Positions 53,484 through 62,773 are shown, counted from the first letter of the stretch. The stretch is DNA of 64,000 nucleotides from Streptomyces sp. A012304 (GCF_026008495.1 NZ_BQUN01000041.1:44538-108537), one strand, 5' to 3'. Translations and numbers: made by a program. Notes: generated from the sequence alone by a model not told the origin.

Positions 53484-55649
53484 ATGGAGCACACGAGCAA
53501 CGCGGATCTCCGCGCGGACGCCGACGCCGTCCTCGCCTGTCTCGTCGGCGACCCCACGGGTACGGCCCGGCTGCGCGAGGACCAGTGGCGGGCGATCGAG
53601 GCGCTGGTCGCCGAGCGGCGCCGGGCCCTGGTCGTCCAGCGCACGGGCTGGGGCAAGTCCGCGGTGTATTTCGTGGCGACCTCTCTGCTCCGGGCCCGTG
53701 GCTGCGGGCCCACCGTGATCGTCTCCCCTCTGCTCGCCCTCATGCGCAACCAGGTGGAGGCGGCGGCCCGGGCCGGCATCCACGCCCGGACGATCAACTC
53801 CTCGAACACCGAGGAGTGGGAGACCGTCCGGGCGGAGATCGCGGGGGGAGCGGTCGATGTGCTGCTGGTCAGCCCGGAGCGGCTGAACAATCCGGACTTC
53901 CGCGACCAGGTGCTGCCCGAACTGGCCGCCACGACCGGGCTGCTCGTGGTCGACGAGGCCCACTGCATCTCCGACTGGGGCCACGACTTCCGTCCCGACT
54001 ACCGACGCCTGCGGACCATGCTCACCGACCTCCCGTCGGGCGTCCCGGTGCTCGCGACGACCGCGACCGCCAACGCGCGCGTGACCGCCGACGTCGCCGA
54101 ACAGCTCGGCACCGGAGGCACCTCCGACGCCCTGGTGCTGCGCGGCCCGCTGGACCGCGAGAGCCTCACGCTGGGCGTGCTGCGACTGCCGGACGCGGCA
54201 CACCGGATGGCCTGGCTGGCCGACCACCTCGACGAGCTGCCGGGCTCCGGGATCATCTACACGCTCACCGTGGCCGCCGCCGAGGAGGTCACCGGTTTCC
54301 TCCGGCAGCGCGGACACACCGTCGCCTCGTACACGGGCCGGACCGAGAACGCCGACCGGCAGCAGGCCGAGGACGATCTCCTCGCCAACAAGGTCAAGGC
54401 ACTGGTGGCCACGTCCGCCCTCGGCATGGGGTTCGACAAGCCCGACCTCGGTTTCGTCGTGCACCTCGGCTCGCCCTCCTCGCCCATCGCCTACTACCAG
54501 CAGGTGGGCCGGGCCGGGCGCGGCGTCGAGCACGCGGAGGTACTCCTGCTGCCGGGCAAGGAGGACGAGGCGATCTGGGAGTATTTCGCCTCACTCGCCT
54601 TCCCGTCGGAGGAGCTGGTGCGCCGCACCCTCGACGTTCTCGCGCGCGCGGGCGGCCCGATGTCGCTGCCCGCCCTGGAACCCTTGGTGGAGCTGCGCCG
54701 CTCCCGCCTGGAGACCATGCTGAAGGTCCTCGACGTGGACGGGGCGGTCAAACGGGTCAAGGGCGGCTGGATCGCGACCGGACAGCCGTGGATGTACGAG
54801 TCCGAGCGCTACGAATGGGTGGCACGACAGCGCAAGGCCGAGCAGGAGGCGATGCGGCAGTACGCGTCGACGACGGAATGCCGCATGGAGTTCCTGCAGC
54901 GCCAGCTCGACGACGAGGGCGCCAAGCCCTGCGGACGCTGCGACAACTGCGCGGGCCCCCGCCACACCGCCGAGACGTCCACGACCGCGCTCGACGCCGC
55001 GCGCGTCGACCTGGGCCGCGCGGGCGTCGAGGTCGAGCCCCGTCGGATGTGGCCGACAGGCCTGCCGGCCATCGGCGTTGAGCTCAAGGGGCGCATCCCG
55101 GCGGGGGAACAGGCGTCGGCCGGGCGGGCATTGGGGCGCCTGTCGGACATCGGCTGGGGCAACCGGCTGCGTCCGCTGCTGGGCCCACAGGCCCCCGACG
55201 GGCCGGTGCCGGACGACGTGGCGAAGGCGGTCGTGAGTGTGCTCGCCGACTGGGCCAAGGGGCCCGGCGGTTGGGCCTCCGGAACCCCCGAGGCACCGCC
55301 GCGCCCCGTCGGCGTGGTCACCGTCGCCTCCCGTTCTCGACCACGGCTGATCCAGACGCTGGGCGCCCGTATCGCGGAGGTCGGCCGGCTGCCGCTGCTG
55401 GGCACCGTGGAGTACGCCGGCGAGGCTCCGCCCCTCTCCCGCAGCAACAGCGCCCAACGCCTCAAGGCGCTCAACGGCGTGCTGGAAGTACCGCCGGCGC
55501 TCGCTTCCGCCCTGACGCAGGCGCGGGGGCCCGTTCTCCTCGTGGACGACTACACCGAGACCGGCTGGACTCTCGCGGTCGCGGCCCGGATGCTCCGACG
55601 CGAGGGCGCGCAGGGGGTGTTGCCTCTGGTGCTCGCGGTGCAGGGCTGA
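53484..55649 (+). CDS. RecQ-like DNA helicase with C-terminal phosphoribosyltransferase-like domain
   Basis: A 721-residue SF2 helicase. Motif I is TGWGKS (54-59) and motif II is DEAH (157-160), with RecQ-style HCISDWGHDFRPDY after it. Motif V/VI region is ATSALGMGFDKPD and QQVGRAGRG. RecQ zinc-binding cysteines occur as C and CGRCDNC near residue 480. The last 110 residues hold VLLVDDYTETGWT, the ribose-5-phosphate loop of type I phosphoribosyltransferases (as in ComF). The start is the ATG at 53484, with no clear Shine-Dalgarno sequence. The RecQ-PRTase order is an actinobacterial variant, and whether the PRTase part is enzymatically active is unknown. Confidence 0.87.
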   Translation: MEHTSNADLRADADAVLACLVGDPTGTARLREDQWRAIEALVAERRRALVVQRTGWGKSAVYFVATSLLRARGCGPTVIVSPLLALMRNQVEAAARAGIHARTINSSNTEEWETVRAEIAGGAVDVLLVSPERLNNPDFRDQVLPELAATTGLLVVDEAHCISDWGHDFRPDYRRLRTMLTDLPSGVPVLATTATANARVTADVAEQLGTGGTSDALVLRGPLDRESLTLGVLRLPDAAHRMAWLADHLDELPGSGIIYTLTVAAAEEVTGFLRQRGHTVASYTGRTENADRQQAEDDLLANKVKALVATSALGMGFDKPDLGFVVHLGSPSSPIAYYQQVGRAGRGVEHAEVLLLPGKEDEAIWEYFASLAFPSEELVRRTLDVLARAGGPMSLPALEPLVELRRSRLETMLKVLDVDGAVKRVKGGWIATGQPWMYESERYEWVARQRKAEQEAMRQYASTTECRMEFLQRQLDDEGAKPCGRCDNCAGPRHTAETSTTALDAARVDLGRAGVEVEPRRMWPTGLPAIGVELKGRIPAGEQASAGRALGRLSDIGWGNRLRPLLGPQAPDGPVPDDVAKAVVSVLADWAKGPGGWASGTPEAPPRPVGVVTVASRSRPRLIQTLGARIAEVGRLPLLGTVEYAGEAPPLSRSNSAQRLKALNGVLEVPPALASALTQARGPVLLVDDYTETGWTLAVAARMLRREGAQGVLPLVLAVQG

Positions 55650-56016
55650 CCGCGCGCAAGGGGGCGCGGAGCACCCCTCAGTACGCGCCCCCGCACCCTG
55701 CGGAAGGGGTTCGCCGCGCGTCCCGCACGGGGCATGCGCCGCAAGCCCGTCGAACGCCGCTCCCACAGGAGATGAACTGCGCGTGTACGGCGAGCACACG
55801 CGTACCCAGCACATCATTGGGTAGGGATATAAGACACGCACCGCCACATAAGGGTCGGTGGCCCCAATTGCTCGTTGCCGCATCCAAGTTCGACAGCAAG
55901 AATTGAGTTCCGCTCCCCGCACGGCTCATCCGTGGTCCGGTAGGGCTTTGCTGCGGTGCGCGCTCCCCCCCGAACCCGACCCGCCCGCTGTGTGGGCCGT
56001 AGCCGAAGGGAGGCTC
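55650..56016. other. Intergenic region after the helicase gene
   Basis: 367 bases. A weak hairpin CCGCGC/GCGCGG (55650-55669) lies just after the helicase stop. An A+T island at about 55811-55835 contains TATAAG at 55828-55833, a possible -10 for the next gene. No additional gene is supported. Confidence 0.45.
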
Positions 56017-56634
56017 GTGACCTTCGGATTCGCTCCGTCCTCGGCGGCATCGTTGTCGACGTCCGCGTCCGCCGCTTCCGCCAACCGTTTGCTCGAGCCT
56101 GCGGAGTGGGCCGCGGCCGGCATACCCCTGCTGCGCAATCCGCGGGAGGTCGTCAGCGGACTGCACGCGCGTCACCGGCCCGGGCCGGCCACCGCCGTCG
56201 TGGCCGTCCTCGACCCGGACGAGCGGGTGCGGGCCAGCGCCTCGTTCACCCGCCGTCAGGCGTCGGCCGACGGCTGGCTGTTCCGCAACGCTCTGCTCTC
56301 CCAACTGCGCCGGGTCATCCCGCACGACCTTCGGCGCCGCACGCCGATACGCACGGCCGTGCTGCTCTACTGCCGTGACGGCGACGCCCGCTGGACGGAG
56401 GAGGACGGCGCCTGGATGTGGGGGCTGCGTGACGCCTGCACCCTGCACGGACTGCGCTGCGGGGCGTACATCACGCTGACCCGGGACGGCTGGCAGGTGC
56501 TCGGCGAGGGCCGTGGGGGCCGTCGCCCCAGCGCTGACTCGGCTCCGGAGCCCTTCGCCCTGTCCGAGGCGCCGCCGCTGCCGCGAACCGGCGGTGCCGC
56601 CTCGGAGGTCCTGCGCCGCGCGGCCGCCCGCTGA
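56017..56634 (+). CDS. Conserved hypothetical protein
   Basis: A 205-residue soluble protein I recognise only as a Streptomyces-conserved hypothetical protein. It begins VTFGFAPSSAASLSTSASAA after GTG 56017 (GGGAGG three bases upstream, rather close). It has a central region rich in aromatic and Arg residues (GWLFRNALLSQLRRVIPHDL, TEEDGAWMWGLRDACTLHG), with two cysteines in ACTLHGLRCG. An in-frame ATG at 55858 would add 53 residues of weaker coding character. No known motif is present. It is convergent with the next gene. Confidence 0.6.
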   Translation: MTFGFAPSSAASLSTSASAASANRLLEPAEWAAAGIPLLRNPREVVSGLHARHRPGPATAVVAVLDPDERVRASASFTRRQASADGWLFRNALLSQLRRVIPHDLRRRTPIRTAVLLYCRDGDARWTEEDGAWMWGLRDACTLHGLRCGAYITLTRDGWQVLGEGRGGRRPSADSAPEPFALSEAPPLPRTGGAASEVLRRAAAR

Positions 56635-56904
56635 GACAGGGCCGGCTTCACCCCGGCACCGCGGCGGCCGTACCACTGCGGCGTCGTCGTACGGAACGAG
56701 GCGTACGGCGAGCAGCGGTACGCACGGCGCGGACCCTCGGTCTCCGACGACGAGCATCGCTCCGACCGGCGGACGGGCGGCTCAGGGCACGCCGAAGCGC
56801 GCGCCGAGACCATCCCGTCGTCCGCGCACGCGAAGGCCGACTCCGGAGGTGCCGCTCTGGCGACGCCTCCTCCCCCGTGGCCTCCCGGGTGACCGGTCGC
56901 CGGC
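56635..56904. other. Gap between convergent genes
   Basis: 270 bases with no strong hairpin, no clear repeat and no supported gene. Confidence 0.4.
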
Positions 56905-57543
56905 TCAGACTCCGGCGCCCAGCACCGCGTTGATCCGCTGCGGGTCACCGCAGACGATCAGCAGGGCACCGGCGCGCTGACGTGCCAGGGGCAGCGCGGT
57001 GGCGGCGACGGTGTCAGGGCCTCCGTTGACGGCGACCACGACGACGGGACGCACACCGGCGCGGCTCACGACGGCCGCGTCGGCGTAGAAGACGTCGTCC
57101 CCCGCGTCGTGCTGCGCCCAGTAGGACGTCTCACCGAAGGACAGCTCGTGGGCGGCCCAGGGGTGCTGCTCACCGGTGGTGATCACCAGCACGTCGCCGG
57201 GGGCGCGGCCGGCGTCCAGGAGCAGGTCCACGGCCTCCTCGGCGGCGTCCAGCGCACCCTCCGCCGAGGCGGGGATCAGCTGGATCTGGGGAGTCGCCGC
57301 GGCGGGCGCGGAAGCGGCAGGGGCGGCCGGGGCCGTCGGCCCGGGCTTGGGGGCGACGTCACGCGGCGTGCGTTGCACCGGCGGCGTGGGCCGGAGGGGA
57401 CCAGGACGGCCGGGTCGCGACGGAGCCGCGGGACGGGGACCGGGTACGGGTCGAGGGGTCGGCGCGGTGCGGCCACTGGCCGGAGTGGCGCGGGGACCCT
57501 GGGCACTCTCGTGAATCTGAGGCTCCTCGGGAATGAGAGGCAT
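56905..57543 (-). CDS. Conserved hypothetical protein with Pro-rich N-terminus
   Basis: A 212-residue protein. Residues 1-85 are Pro/Ala/Arg-rich and disordered. Residues 87-212 form a Val/Ala-rich alpha/beta domain (DVLVITTGEQHPWAAHELSFG, VVVVAVNGG, ALLIVCGDPQRINAVLG). The strand-Gly pattern suggests a nucleotide-related fold, but I cannot name a family. The start is the ATG at 57543, without a clear Shine-Dalgarno sequence. It lies 68 bases downstream of rnhB and may share its transcript. Confidence 0.65.
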   Translation of the reverse strand: MPLIPEEPQIHESAQGPRATPASGRTAPTPRPVPGPRPAAPSRPGRPGPLRPTPPVQRTPRDVAPKPGPTAPAAPAASAPAAATPQIQLIPASAEGALDAAEEAVDLLLDAGRAPGDVLVITTGEQHPWAAHELSFGETSYWAQHDAGDDVFYADAAVVSRAGVRPVVVVAVNGGPDTVAATALPLARQRAGALLIVCGDPQRINAVLGAGV

Positions 57544-57611
57544 GAGCTGTTATTTATCAAACGGTGGTGCGACTCGCGCCAGTGGGTGGCACATCAGTGC
57601 GAGCGGAATCG

Positions 57612-58313
57612 TCAGAAATCGAAGCCGAGCTGACCCTCGATCTCCGGAACGCTTCCGTCCGCCCAGCTGCGGGCCTTCTTGAGATGCCGCCACTGGGGCA
57701 GCGCATCAAGATACGCCCACGACAACCGGTGGTACGGGGTGGGTCCCCGCTCCTCCAGTGCGGCCTTGTGCACGGGCGATGGGTACCCGGCATTGTCCGC
57801 GAAACCGAAGTCTGCATGGTCCATACCCAGTTCGGCCATCATTTTGTCGCGCTGAACCTTGGCGATCACCGAGGCCGCCGCGACGGCCACGCACGACCGG
57901 TCGCCCTTGATCACCGTGCGGACCCTCCAGGGGGCGCCGAGGTAGTCGTGCTTCCCGTCGAGGATCACCGCGTCCGGGCGGATCGGCAGGGCATCGAGCG
58001 CACGTATGGCGGCGAGACGCAGCGCGGCCGTCATCCCCAGGTCGTCGATCTCCTCCGGAGAGGCGTGACCCAGGGCGTACGACGTCACCCACTTCTCCAG
58101 CTCTCCGGCAAGCTCGGTGCGACGCTTGACGGAGAGGAGCTTGGAGTCGGTGAGGCCTACCGGGGGCCGGCGCAGTCCGGTGACCGCCGCGCAGACGGTG
58201 ACGGGACCGGCCCAGGCACCGCGACCCACTTCGTCGACACCGGCAATGATCTTCGCTCCGGTCGTGGCGCGGAGGGAGCGCTCGACGGTGTGAGTAGGTG
58301 GTTCGTACGGCAT
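57612..58313 (-). CDS. rnhB: Ribonuclease HII
   Basis: Removes single ribonucleotides and RNA primers from RNA-DNA hybrids. The 233 residues carry the RNase HII acidic site D27-E28 in [15 protein letters not shown] (third Asp region), [10 protein letters not shown] (later Asp) and [12 protein letters not shown], plus the helical C-terminal stretch NAGYPSPVH. Length is typical. The start is the ATG at 58313. It sits near recQ-like and TetR genes; no functional operon is evident except the downstream hypothetical. Confidence 0.93.
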   Translation of the reverse strand: MPYEPPTHTVERSLRATTGAKIIAGVDEVGRGAWAGPVTVCAAVTGLRRPPVGLTDSKLLSVKRRTELAGELEKWVTSYALGHASPEEIDDLGMTAALRLAAIRALDALPIRPDAVILDGKHDYLGAPWRVRTVIKGDRSCVAVAAASVIAKVQRDKMMAELGMDHADFGFADNAGYPSPVHKAALEERGPTPYHRLSWAYLDALPQWRHLKKARSWADGSVPEIEGQLGFDF

Positions 58314-58406
58314 GGCGCCCTTAGGGTACGCCGCCGGGATCCCCTCGCGACACCCCGGTTCCCCATGACGTCCGGACCGCCGACGGCGCGCGCGCCCGGA
58401 CCCCGC

Positions 58407-59030
58407 TCAGCGTGTGTCCGGCCGCAGGAGGGGCAGCATGAGATGGTCGATCATCTCTTCGAGGTCCTGATCGTTCCATTCGCTGCTGCACATCTTGGAG
58501 CGGTACATCATCATGGCCGGGATAGCGTCGAACACATAGCCGTTCGCGGCGTCGGGGCGCACCTCTCCGCGCTCGATTCCGCGACTGATGACCTCGTGCA
58601 GCAGCTTCACGGTCGGCGCGACCACCCCGTCGAAGATCAGGGAATGGAAACGCTCCACCTGGATCGGATCGCATTCGTGAATGATTGAACGCAGAGCGAA
58701 TCCAGGCCGGGAGAACATCGCGTCGCGCGCCTCGCGGCACAGCGCCACCAGATCCTCCCGCACACTGCCCAGGTCCGGCGCCGCGTCGAAGCGGGGCAGT
58801 CCGGCGCGCAGGGCGTCCGCGACGAGGTCCTCCTTGGACGGCCAGCGGCGATAGACGGCCGCCTTGCCGGTCTGCGCTCCGGCCGCGACACCCTCCATCG
58901 TCAGGCCGTTCCAGCCGACGGTGCCGAGTTGTTCCAGGGCGGCATCGAGAATCGCGCGTTCGAGTACGGCGCCGCGCCGGCGAGAGGAGGCCGCCTGAGC
59001 GGGGGCGGCCGTCCAGCGCGAAGTAACCAT
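58407..59030 (-). CDS. TetR family repressor
   Basis: A 207-residue repressor. The N-terminal TetR helix-turn-helix is at about 25-70 (ILDAALEQLGTVGWNGLTMEGVA, quoted only for GLTMEGVA; KAAVYRRWPSKEDLV). The C-terminal domain is a TetR_C of the drug-binding type. The start is the ATG at 59030. It is divergent from an MFS drug exporter, and the 184-base spacer has two near-identical 20-base palindromes, the standard arrangement for a repressor of its own promoter and of the exporter. The ligand is unknown. Confidence 0.92.
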   Translation of the reverse strand: MVTSRWTAAPAQAASSRRRGAVLERAILDAALEQLGTVGWNGLTMEGVAAGAQTGKAAVYRRWPSKEDLVADALRAGLPRFDAAPDLGSVREDLVALCREARDAMFSRPGFALRSIIHECDPIQVERFHSLIFDGVVAPTVKLLHEVISRGIERGEVRPDAANGYVFDAIPAMMMYRSKMCSSEWNDQDLEEMIDHLMLPLLRPDTR

Positions 59031-59123
59031 CTGAGTGTCTCCAGCGAGCAGAGGAAGCGGGGATCACGGGGAGCGGGGAGGCGTCACACGGCAGCGAGGG
59101 GCGCGCCGACGGGCGACACCACA

Positions 59124-59143
59124 AGTGAACGCTTGCGTTCACT
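59124..59143. promoter_or_regulatory. TetR operator O1
   Basis: AGTGAACGC-TT-GCGTTCACT is a perfect 20-base palindrome. It lies on the TetR side of the divergent spacer, 94 bases before the TetR start. Confidence 0.85.
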
Positions 59144-59161
59144 ACTGGGGACTCACTACGG

Positions 59162-59191
59162 TTGACGCGACAGTGAACGCGCTCGTTCACT
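59162..59191 (+). promoter_or_regulatory. MFS promoter and TetR operator O2
   Basis: Operator AGTGAACG-CGCT-CGTTCACT (59172-59191) shares both 8-base arms with O1; centre-to-centre distance is 48 bases. A TTGACG at 59162-59167 with TTCACT at 59186-59191 (18-base spacer) gives a plausible promoter that the operator overlaps. Confidence 0.8.
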
Positions 59192-59214
59192 AACGCTTTT
59201 GTGGGGGACCCATA

Positions 59215-60762
59215 GTGACGACCTCTCAGTTGATTAAGGACCAGAAACCAGGTGCGGCCCGCCGGGAGGGGCATCCCGGCATAGCGCTCACCGTCATCGC
59301 GGCGTGCCAACTCATGGTGGTACTCGACGCGACGATTGTGAACATCGCGCTCCCGCACATTCAAGACGCTCTCAAGTTCAGCACCACCGATCTCACCTGG
59401 GTGGTCAGCGCCTACACGCTCACCTTCGGCGGTCTGCTGCTGCTCGGCGCCCGGGCCGGTGACATCCTCGGCCGGCGCCGGGTGTTCATGGCCGGCATCC
59501 TGCTCTTCACCTTCGCATCCTTGCTGGGCGGGCTCGCCCAGGAGCCCTGGCAGCTGCTGGCCGCGCGCGCCCTGCAAGGAGTGGGCGGCGCCATCGCGTC
59601 GCCGACCTCGCTGGCGCTCATCACCACCACGTTCCCGGAGGGACCCGAGCGGAACCGGGCCTTCGGCGTCTTCGCCGCGGTGTCGGCCGGCGGCGGCGCC
59701 ATCGGGCTGCTCGCGGGCGGCATGCTCACCGAGTGGCTCGACTGGCGCTGGGTGCTGTTCGTCAACGTTCCCATCGGCGTGCTCATCGCCGTCCTCGCGC
59801 CGCTGTACATCAGTGAGTCCGAGCGGCACCCCGGGCGCTTCGACCTCGCGGGAGCGCTCACCTCGACGGTGGGCATGGCCTCGCTGGTGTACGCCTTCAT
59901 CCGCGTGGCGGAGGAGGGCTGGCGCGACGGTCTGACCCTCGGAGCCTTCGGTGTCGCACTGGTCCTCCTGGTCGCCTTCGTCTTCACGGAGATGCGCGCC
60001 AAGGAGCCGATCACGCCCCTCCGGATGTTCGCCGACCGCAACCGCTCGGGCACCTACGTGATCATGCTGAGCCTGGCGGCGGCCATGTTCGGCATGTTCT
60101 TCTACATCGTGCTGTTCGTGCAGAACGTGCTCGGGTACAGCCCGATCAAGGCGGGTCTCGCCTTCCTCCCGGTCACGGTCGCGATCGCGGTCGGCGCGGG
60201 TCTGTCGCAGCGTTTCCTGCCGGTTCTGGGTCCCAAGCCTTTCATGCTCGGCGGCTCCACCCTCGTGGTGATCGGACTCATCTGGCAGACCTTCATCAGC
60301 CCCGACAGTTCGTACGCGAGTGGGGTGCTGGGACCGATGCTGGTGTTCGGTTTCGGCATGGGTCTGAACTTCGTGACGGCGACGGTGACCGCGGTGTCCG
60401 GTGTCGCCCAGCATGAGGCAGGCGCCGCGTCCGGCCTGCTCAACGCCACGCAGCAGGTGGGAGGTTCGCTGGGACTGGCCATCCTGACGACCGTCTTCGG
60501 GTCGGCCACCAAGGACGAGGCGGAGAAGCAGCTGCCGAGCTTCTTGGCCGAGGGGTCGGCGGAACAGAAGGCAGAGTTCGCCCAGACGCACCAGCTGCCG
60601 GCCCCCTGGGGGCATGAGGTTCTCGCCCAGGGCATCTCGACCGCCTTCGTCCCGGCCGCGGCCATGGCCGGGCTCGCCCTGGTGACGGCCTGGCTGGTCA
60701 TCCGGGTCCGCAAGAGCGACCTGGAGGCGTTGTCGGGGACGCCGAGCCACCTGGCCGGCTGA
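59215..60762 (+). CDS. DHA2-family MFS drug exporter (14 TM)
   Basis: A 515-residue proton-coupled exporter of the DHA2 (14-helix) branch. It has motif D1 in the first helix (LDATIVNIALPHI), motif A (GDILGRRRVFMAG) between helices 2 and 3, and motif C (GGGAIGLLAGGML) in helix 5. The C-terminal half retains TATVTAVSGVAQHEAGAASGLLNATQQVGGSLG, quoted for AGAASGLLNATQQVGG. It probably exports a lipophilic drug or a secondary metabolite and is controlled by the divergent TetR repressor. The start is the GTG at 59215, after GGGGGACC. Confidence 0.9.
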   Translation: MTTSQLIKDQKPGAARREGHPGIALTVIAACQLMVVLDATIVNIALPHIQDALKFSTTDLTWVVSAYTLTFGGLLLLGARAGDILGRRRVFMAGILLFTFASLLGGLAQEPWQLLAARALQGVGGAIASPTSLALITTTFPEGPERNRAFGVFAAVSAGGGAIGLLAGGMLTEWLDWRWVLFVNVPIGVLIAVLAPLYISESERHPGRFDLAGALTSTVGMASLVYAFIRVAEEGWRDGLTLGAFGVALVLLVAFVFTEMRAKEPITPLRMFADRNRSGTYVIMLSLAAAMFGMFFYIVLFVQNVLGYSPIKAGLAFLPVTVAIAVGAGLSQRFLPVLGPKPFMLGGSTLVVIGLIWQTFISPDSSYASGVLGPMLVFGFGMGLNFVTATVTAVSGVAQHEAGAASGLLNATQQVGGSLGLAILTTVFGSATKDEAEKQLPSFLAEGSAEQKAEFAQTHQLPAPWGHEVLAQGISTAFVPAAAMAGLALVTAWLVIRVRKSDLEALSGTPSHLAG

Positions 60763-61183
60763 CGGGAGGGCCACACGGCACGGCCGCGGACCGCCACCGA
60801 CGACTCTCGTGGGTGCGCGTCCGCGGCCGTCCGGCCGTCCCGGACCCAGCGCCACCCACAGCCCAGCCGCCCCGGCCTCCGACCCGCCCGCCACAGCAGG
60901 CACCAGCACCAGCACCGACGCCAACGCCACGAAAAACCACACGTCGCCCACCCACACCTCCCCGCAGTCACCCAACGCCCGTCATCGCGCGCACACCTCG
61001 CACAGCGGCATGCCTGAACAACGAGCGGCCAGTCACGCAGGGTTCCCGACGAACACGCAGAGTTTCGAAACGGGCCGGCAGGGCCGCTCCGCGACAATCA
61101 GGCGGACGTCAAAGTCAGGCGGACGTCAGAGTCATACGGCCGCGAAAGTCACGTGGACGACGACCGTCAACGGACAACGACCG
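60763..61183. other. Gap after the MFS gene with 17-base repeats
   Basis: 421 bases. 60763-61090 is a Pro/Arg/Thr-coding-like low-information stretch on both strands. 61098-61131 is a tandem pair of 17-base units, TCAGGCGGACGTCAAAG and TCAGGCGGACGTCAGAG. ACGACCGTCAA repeats at 61160-61170 and 61177-61187, also 17 apart, running into the end of the next gene. A minus-strand frame near 60880-60975 has one hydrophobic segment but no support as a gene. Confidence 0.5.
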
Positions 61184-62089
61184 TCAAGCGGACGTGGGCA
61201 CCCACTCCGGGAACGCCTCCACCTGCTCCAGCCAGGCGGCGGGCGGTGCCCCCGCCTTCCCGGAGGCCAGCACTCCGCCCACGATGGCGCAGGTCGTGTC
61301 CACGTCGCCGCCGACCTGGGCGGTCGTCCAGAACGCCTCTTCGTAGGAACCGAGGGCCCGAGCGGCGGACCAGAGAGCGAAGGGGACGGTGTCATGGGCC
61401 GTCGTACGCCGTCCGCAGCCGAGCACGGCCGCGACGGTGCCGGCGTCGCCGTAGTCGAGCATGTCCCGGGCACGACGCAGGCCGGCGCCGACGGCGCTCT
61501 TCGGGACCAGGGCGATGACACCGTCCAGGAGCGCCTCGGCGCTGGGCGGGCCACCGGGGGCGCCGGCCAGAGCCGCGGCCGCGGCGACGGCCATGGACCC
61601 GACCACGGCCTCCCGGTGCTGATGGGTCGGGTAGGCGGAGATCTCCGCCTGGTGGGTCGCCTGCTCGGGGTCGTCGGCGTACCAGGCTCCCAGGGGAGCG
61701 ATCCGCATGGCGGCGCCGTTGCCCCAGGACCCCTGTCCGTTGAACAGCGCGGCGGACAGTTCCCGCCAGTCGCCGCCCTCCCGGACGAGGCGCAGCAGTC
61801 GGTTGACCGCGGGGCCGTAGCCACGGTCGAAGTCGTGGTGCTCGGCGAAGGAGCGGGCCAGGGCATCCTGGTCGATGCGGTGGTGAGCGGCCAGGACGGC
61901 CACGACGGAGCAGGCCATCTCGGTGTCGTCCGTCCACTGCCAGGGGCCGGGCGGCAACTCGCGGCGCTTCAGCAGCGGGTAGTTCGCCGGCACGAAGAAC
62001 TGCGAGCCCAGCGCGTCCCCCACCGCGAGCCCGCGCAGACTGGCGAGGGCGCGCTCCAGGCGCCCGTCGGAAGAGGAGTCAGCGGTCAT
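61184..62089 (-). CDS. ADP-ribosylglycohydrolase family protein
   Basis: A 301-residue hydrolase of the ARH/DraG family. Metal-binding motifs are present: WTDDTEM (residues 52-58) and, near the C-terminus, QVGGDVDTTCAIVGGVLA. The family removes ADP-ribose from proteins or small molecules, and the substrate here is unknown. The start is the ATG at 62089. It is 12 bases after the histidine phosphatase stop on the same strand, so the two are likely in one operon. The last codons lie within a 17-base-period repeat. Confidence 0.9.
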   Translation of the reverse strand: MTADSSSDGRLERALASLRGLAVGDALGSQFFVPANYPLLKRRELPPGPWQWTDDTEMACSVVAVLAAHHRIDQDALARSFAEHHDFDRGYGPAVNRLLRLVREGGDWRELSAALFNGQGSWGNGAAMRIAPLGAWYADDPEQATHQAEISAYPTHQHREAVVGSMAVAAAAALAGAPGGPPSAEALLDGVIALVPKSAVGAGLRRARDMLDYGDAGTVAAVLGCGRRTTAHDTVPFALWSAARALGSYEEAFWTTAQVGGDVDTTCAIVGGVLASGKAGAPPAAWLEQVEAFPEWVPTSA

Positions 62090-62101
62090 CGCCCTGCCAC
62101 T

Positions 62102-62761
62102 CTATCCGGAGATGCCGTACGGCTCCGGATCACGCCACCGGTCGAACGGCCGATCGAGTGTGTACTTGCCGTCGTCCCCGAGAACGAGCATGCGCATCTC
62201 GGCGTTCCCCGGGTTGGACAGCGACTCGAACTCGGCGACCGTCCAGTGGAACCAGCGCATGCAGAACAGGCGCATGGCGAGTCCGTGGGTCACGATGAGC
62301 ACGTTCGGTGGGTGGTCGGGGTCCTCGAAACTACGGAAGAGGCTCTCCAGGAAGCCGCCCACCCGGTCGTACACGTCGGCCCCGCTCTCCCCCTGGGCGA
62401 AGCGGTAGAAGAAGTGCCCGTAGGCGTCGCGATAGGCCTTCTGCAGGCGGACGTCGTCGCGGTCCTGCCAGTTGCCCCAGTCCTGCTCGCGCAGCCGGGG
62501 CTCCTCGCGCACCCGTATCAGCTCGGGGTCGAGGTGGAAGGCGCGGAGGGTGTCGTGGGTCCGCCGGTAGGGCGAGACGTACACGCTGACCCGCTCGCGG
62601 CCGAACAGCTCCCGCAGTCTCTTTCCCGTCTCCTCCGCCTGCCGTCGGCCTCGGTCGGTCAGGGCCAGTGCGTGGTCCGGTTCACGCTCGTACACGCTGT
62701 CATCAACATTGCCCGTTGACTCCCCGTGTCGGACAAGGACGATGCGCCGTGGTCGTGCCAT
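62102..62761 (-). CDS. Histidine phosphatase family protein
   Basis: A 219-residue phosphoglycerate-mutase-like phosphatase. The catalytic RHGES is at residues 11-15 (His12). The second His is in IVTHGLAMRLF. A Glu in the REQDWGN region is the likely proton donor. It acts on small phosphorylated metabolites, and no substrate is assigned. The start is the ATG at 62761. It is followed after 12 bases by the ADP-ribosylglycohydrolase gene, suggesting a nucleotide-salvage or repair theme that remains unproved. Confidence 0.88.
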   Translation of the reverse strand: MARPRRIVLVRHGESTGNVDDSVYEREPDHALALTDRGRRQAEETGKRLRELFGRERVSVYVSPYRRTHDTLRAFHLDPELIRVREEPRLREQDWGNWQDRDDVRLQKAYRDAYGHFFYRFAQGESGADVYDRVGGFLESLFRSFEDPDHPPNVLIVTHGLAMRLFCMRWFHWTVAEFESLSNPGNAEMRMLVLGDDGKYTLDRPFDRWRDPEPYGISG

Positions 62762-62773
62762 GCCGAAACCCTA

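Noticed and set aside
58321..60975. 884-residue minus-strand frame spanning the TetR and MFS genes
   Set aside because: It is antisense to the MFS gene and out of frame with TetR. Its hydrophobic N-terminal segment near 60880-60975 is short and isolated.
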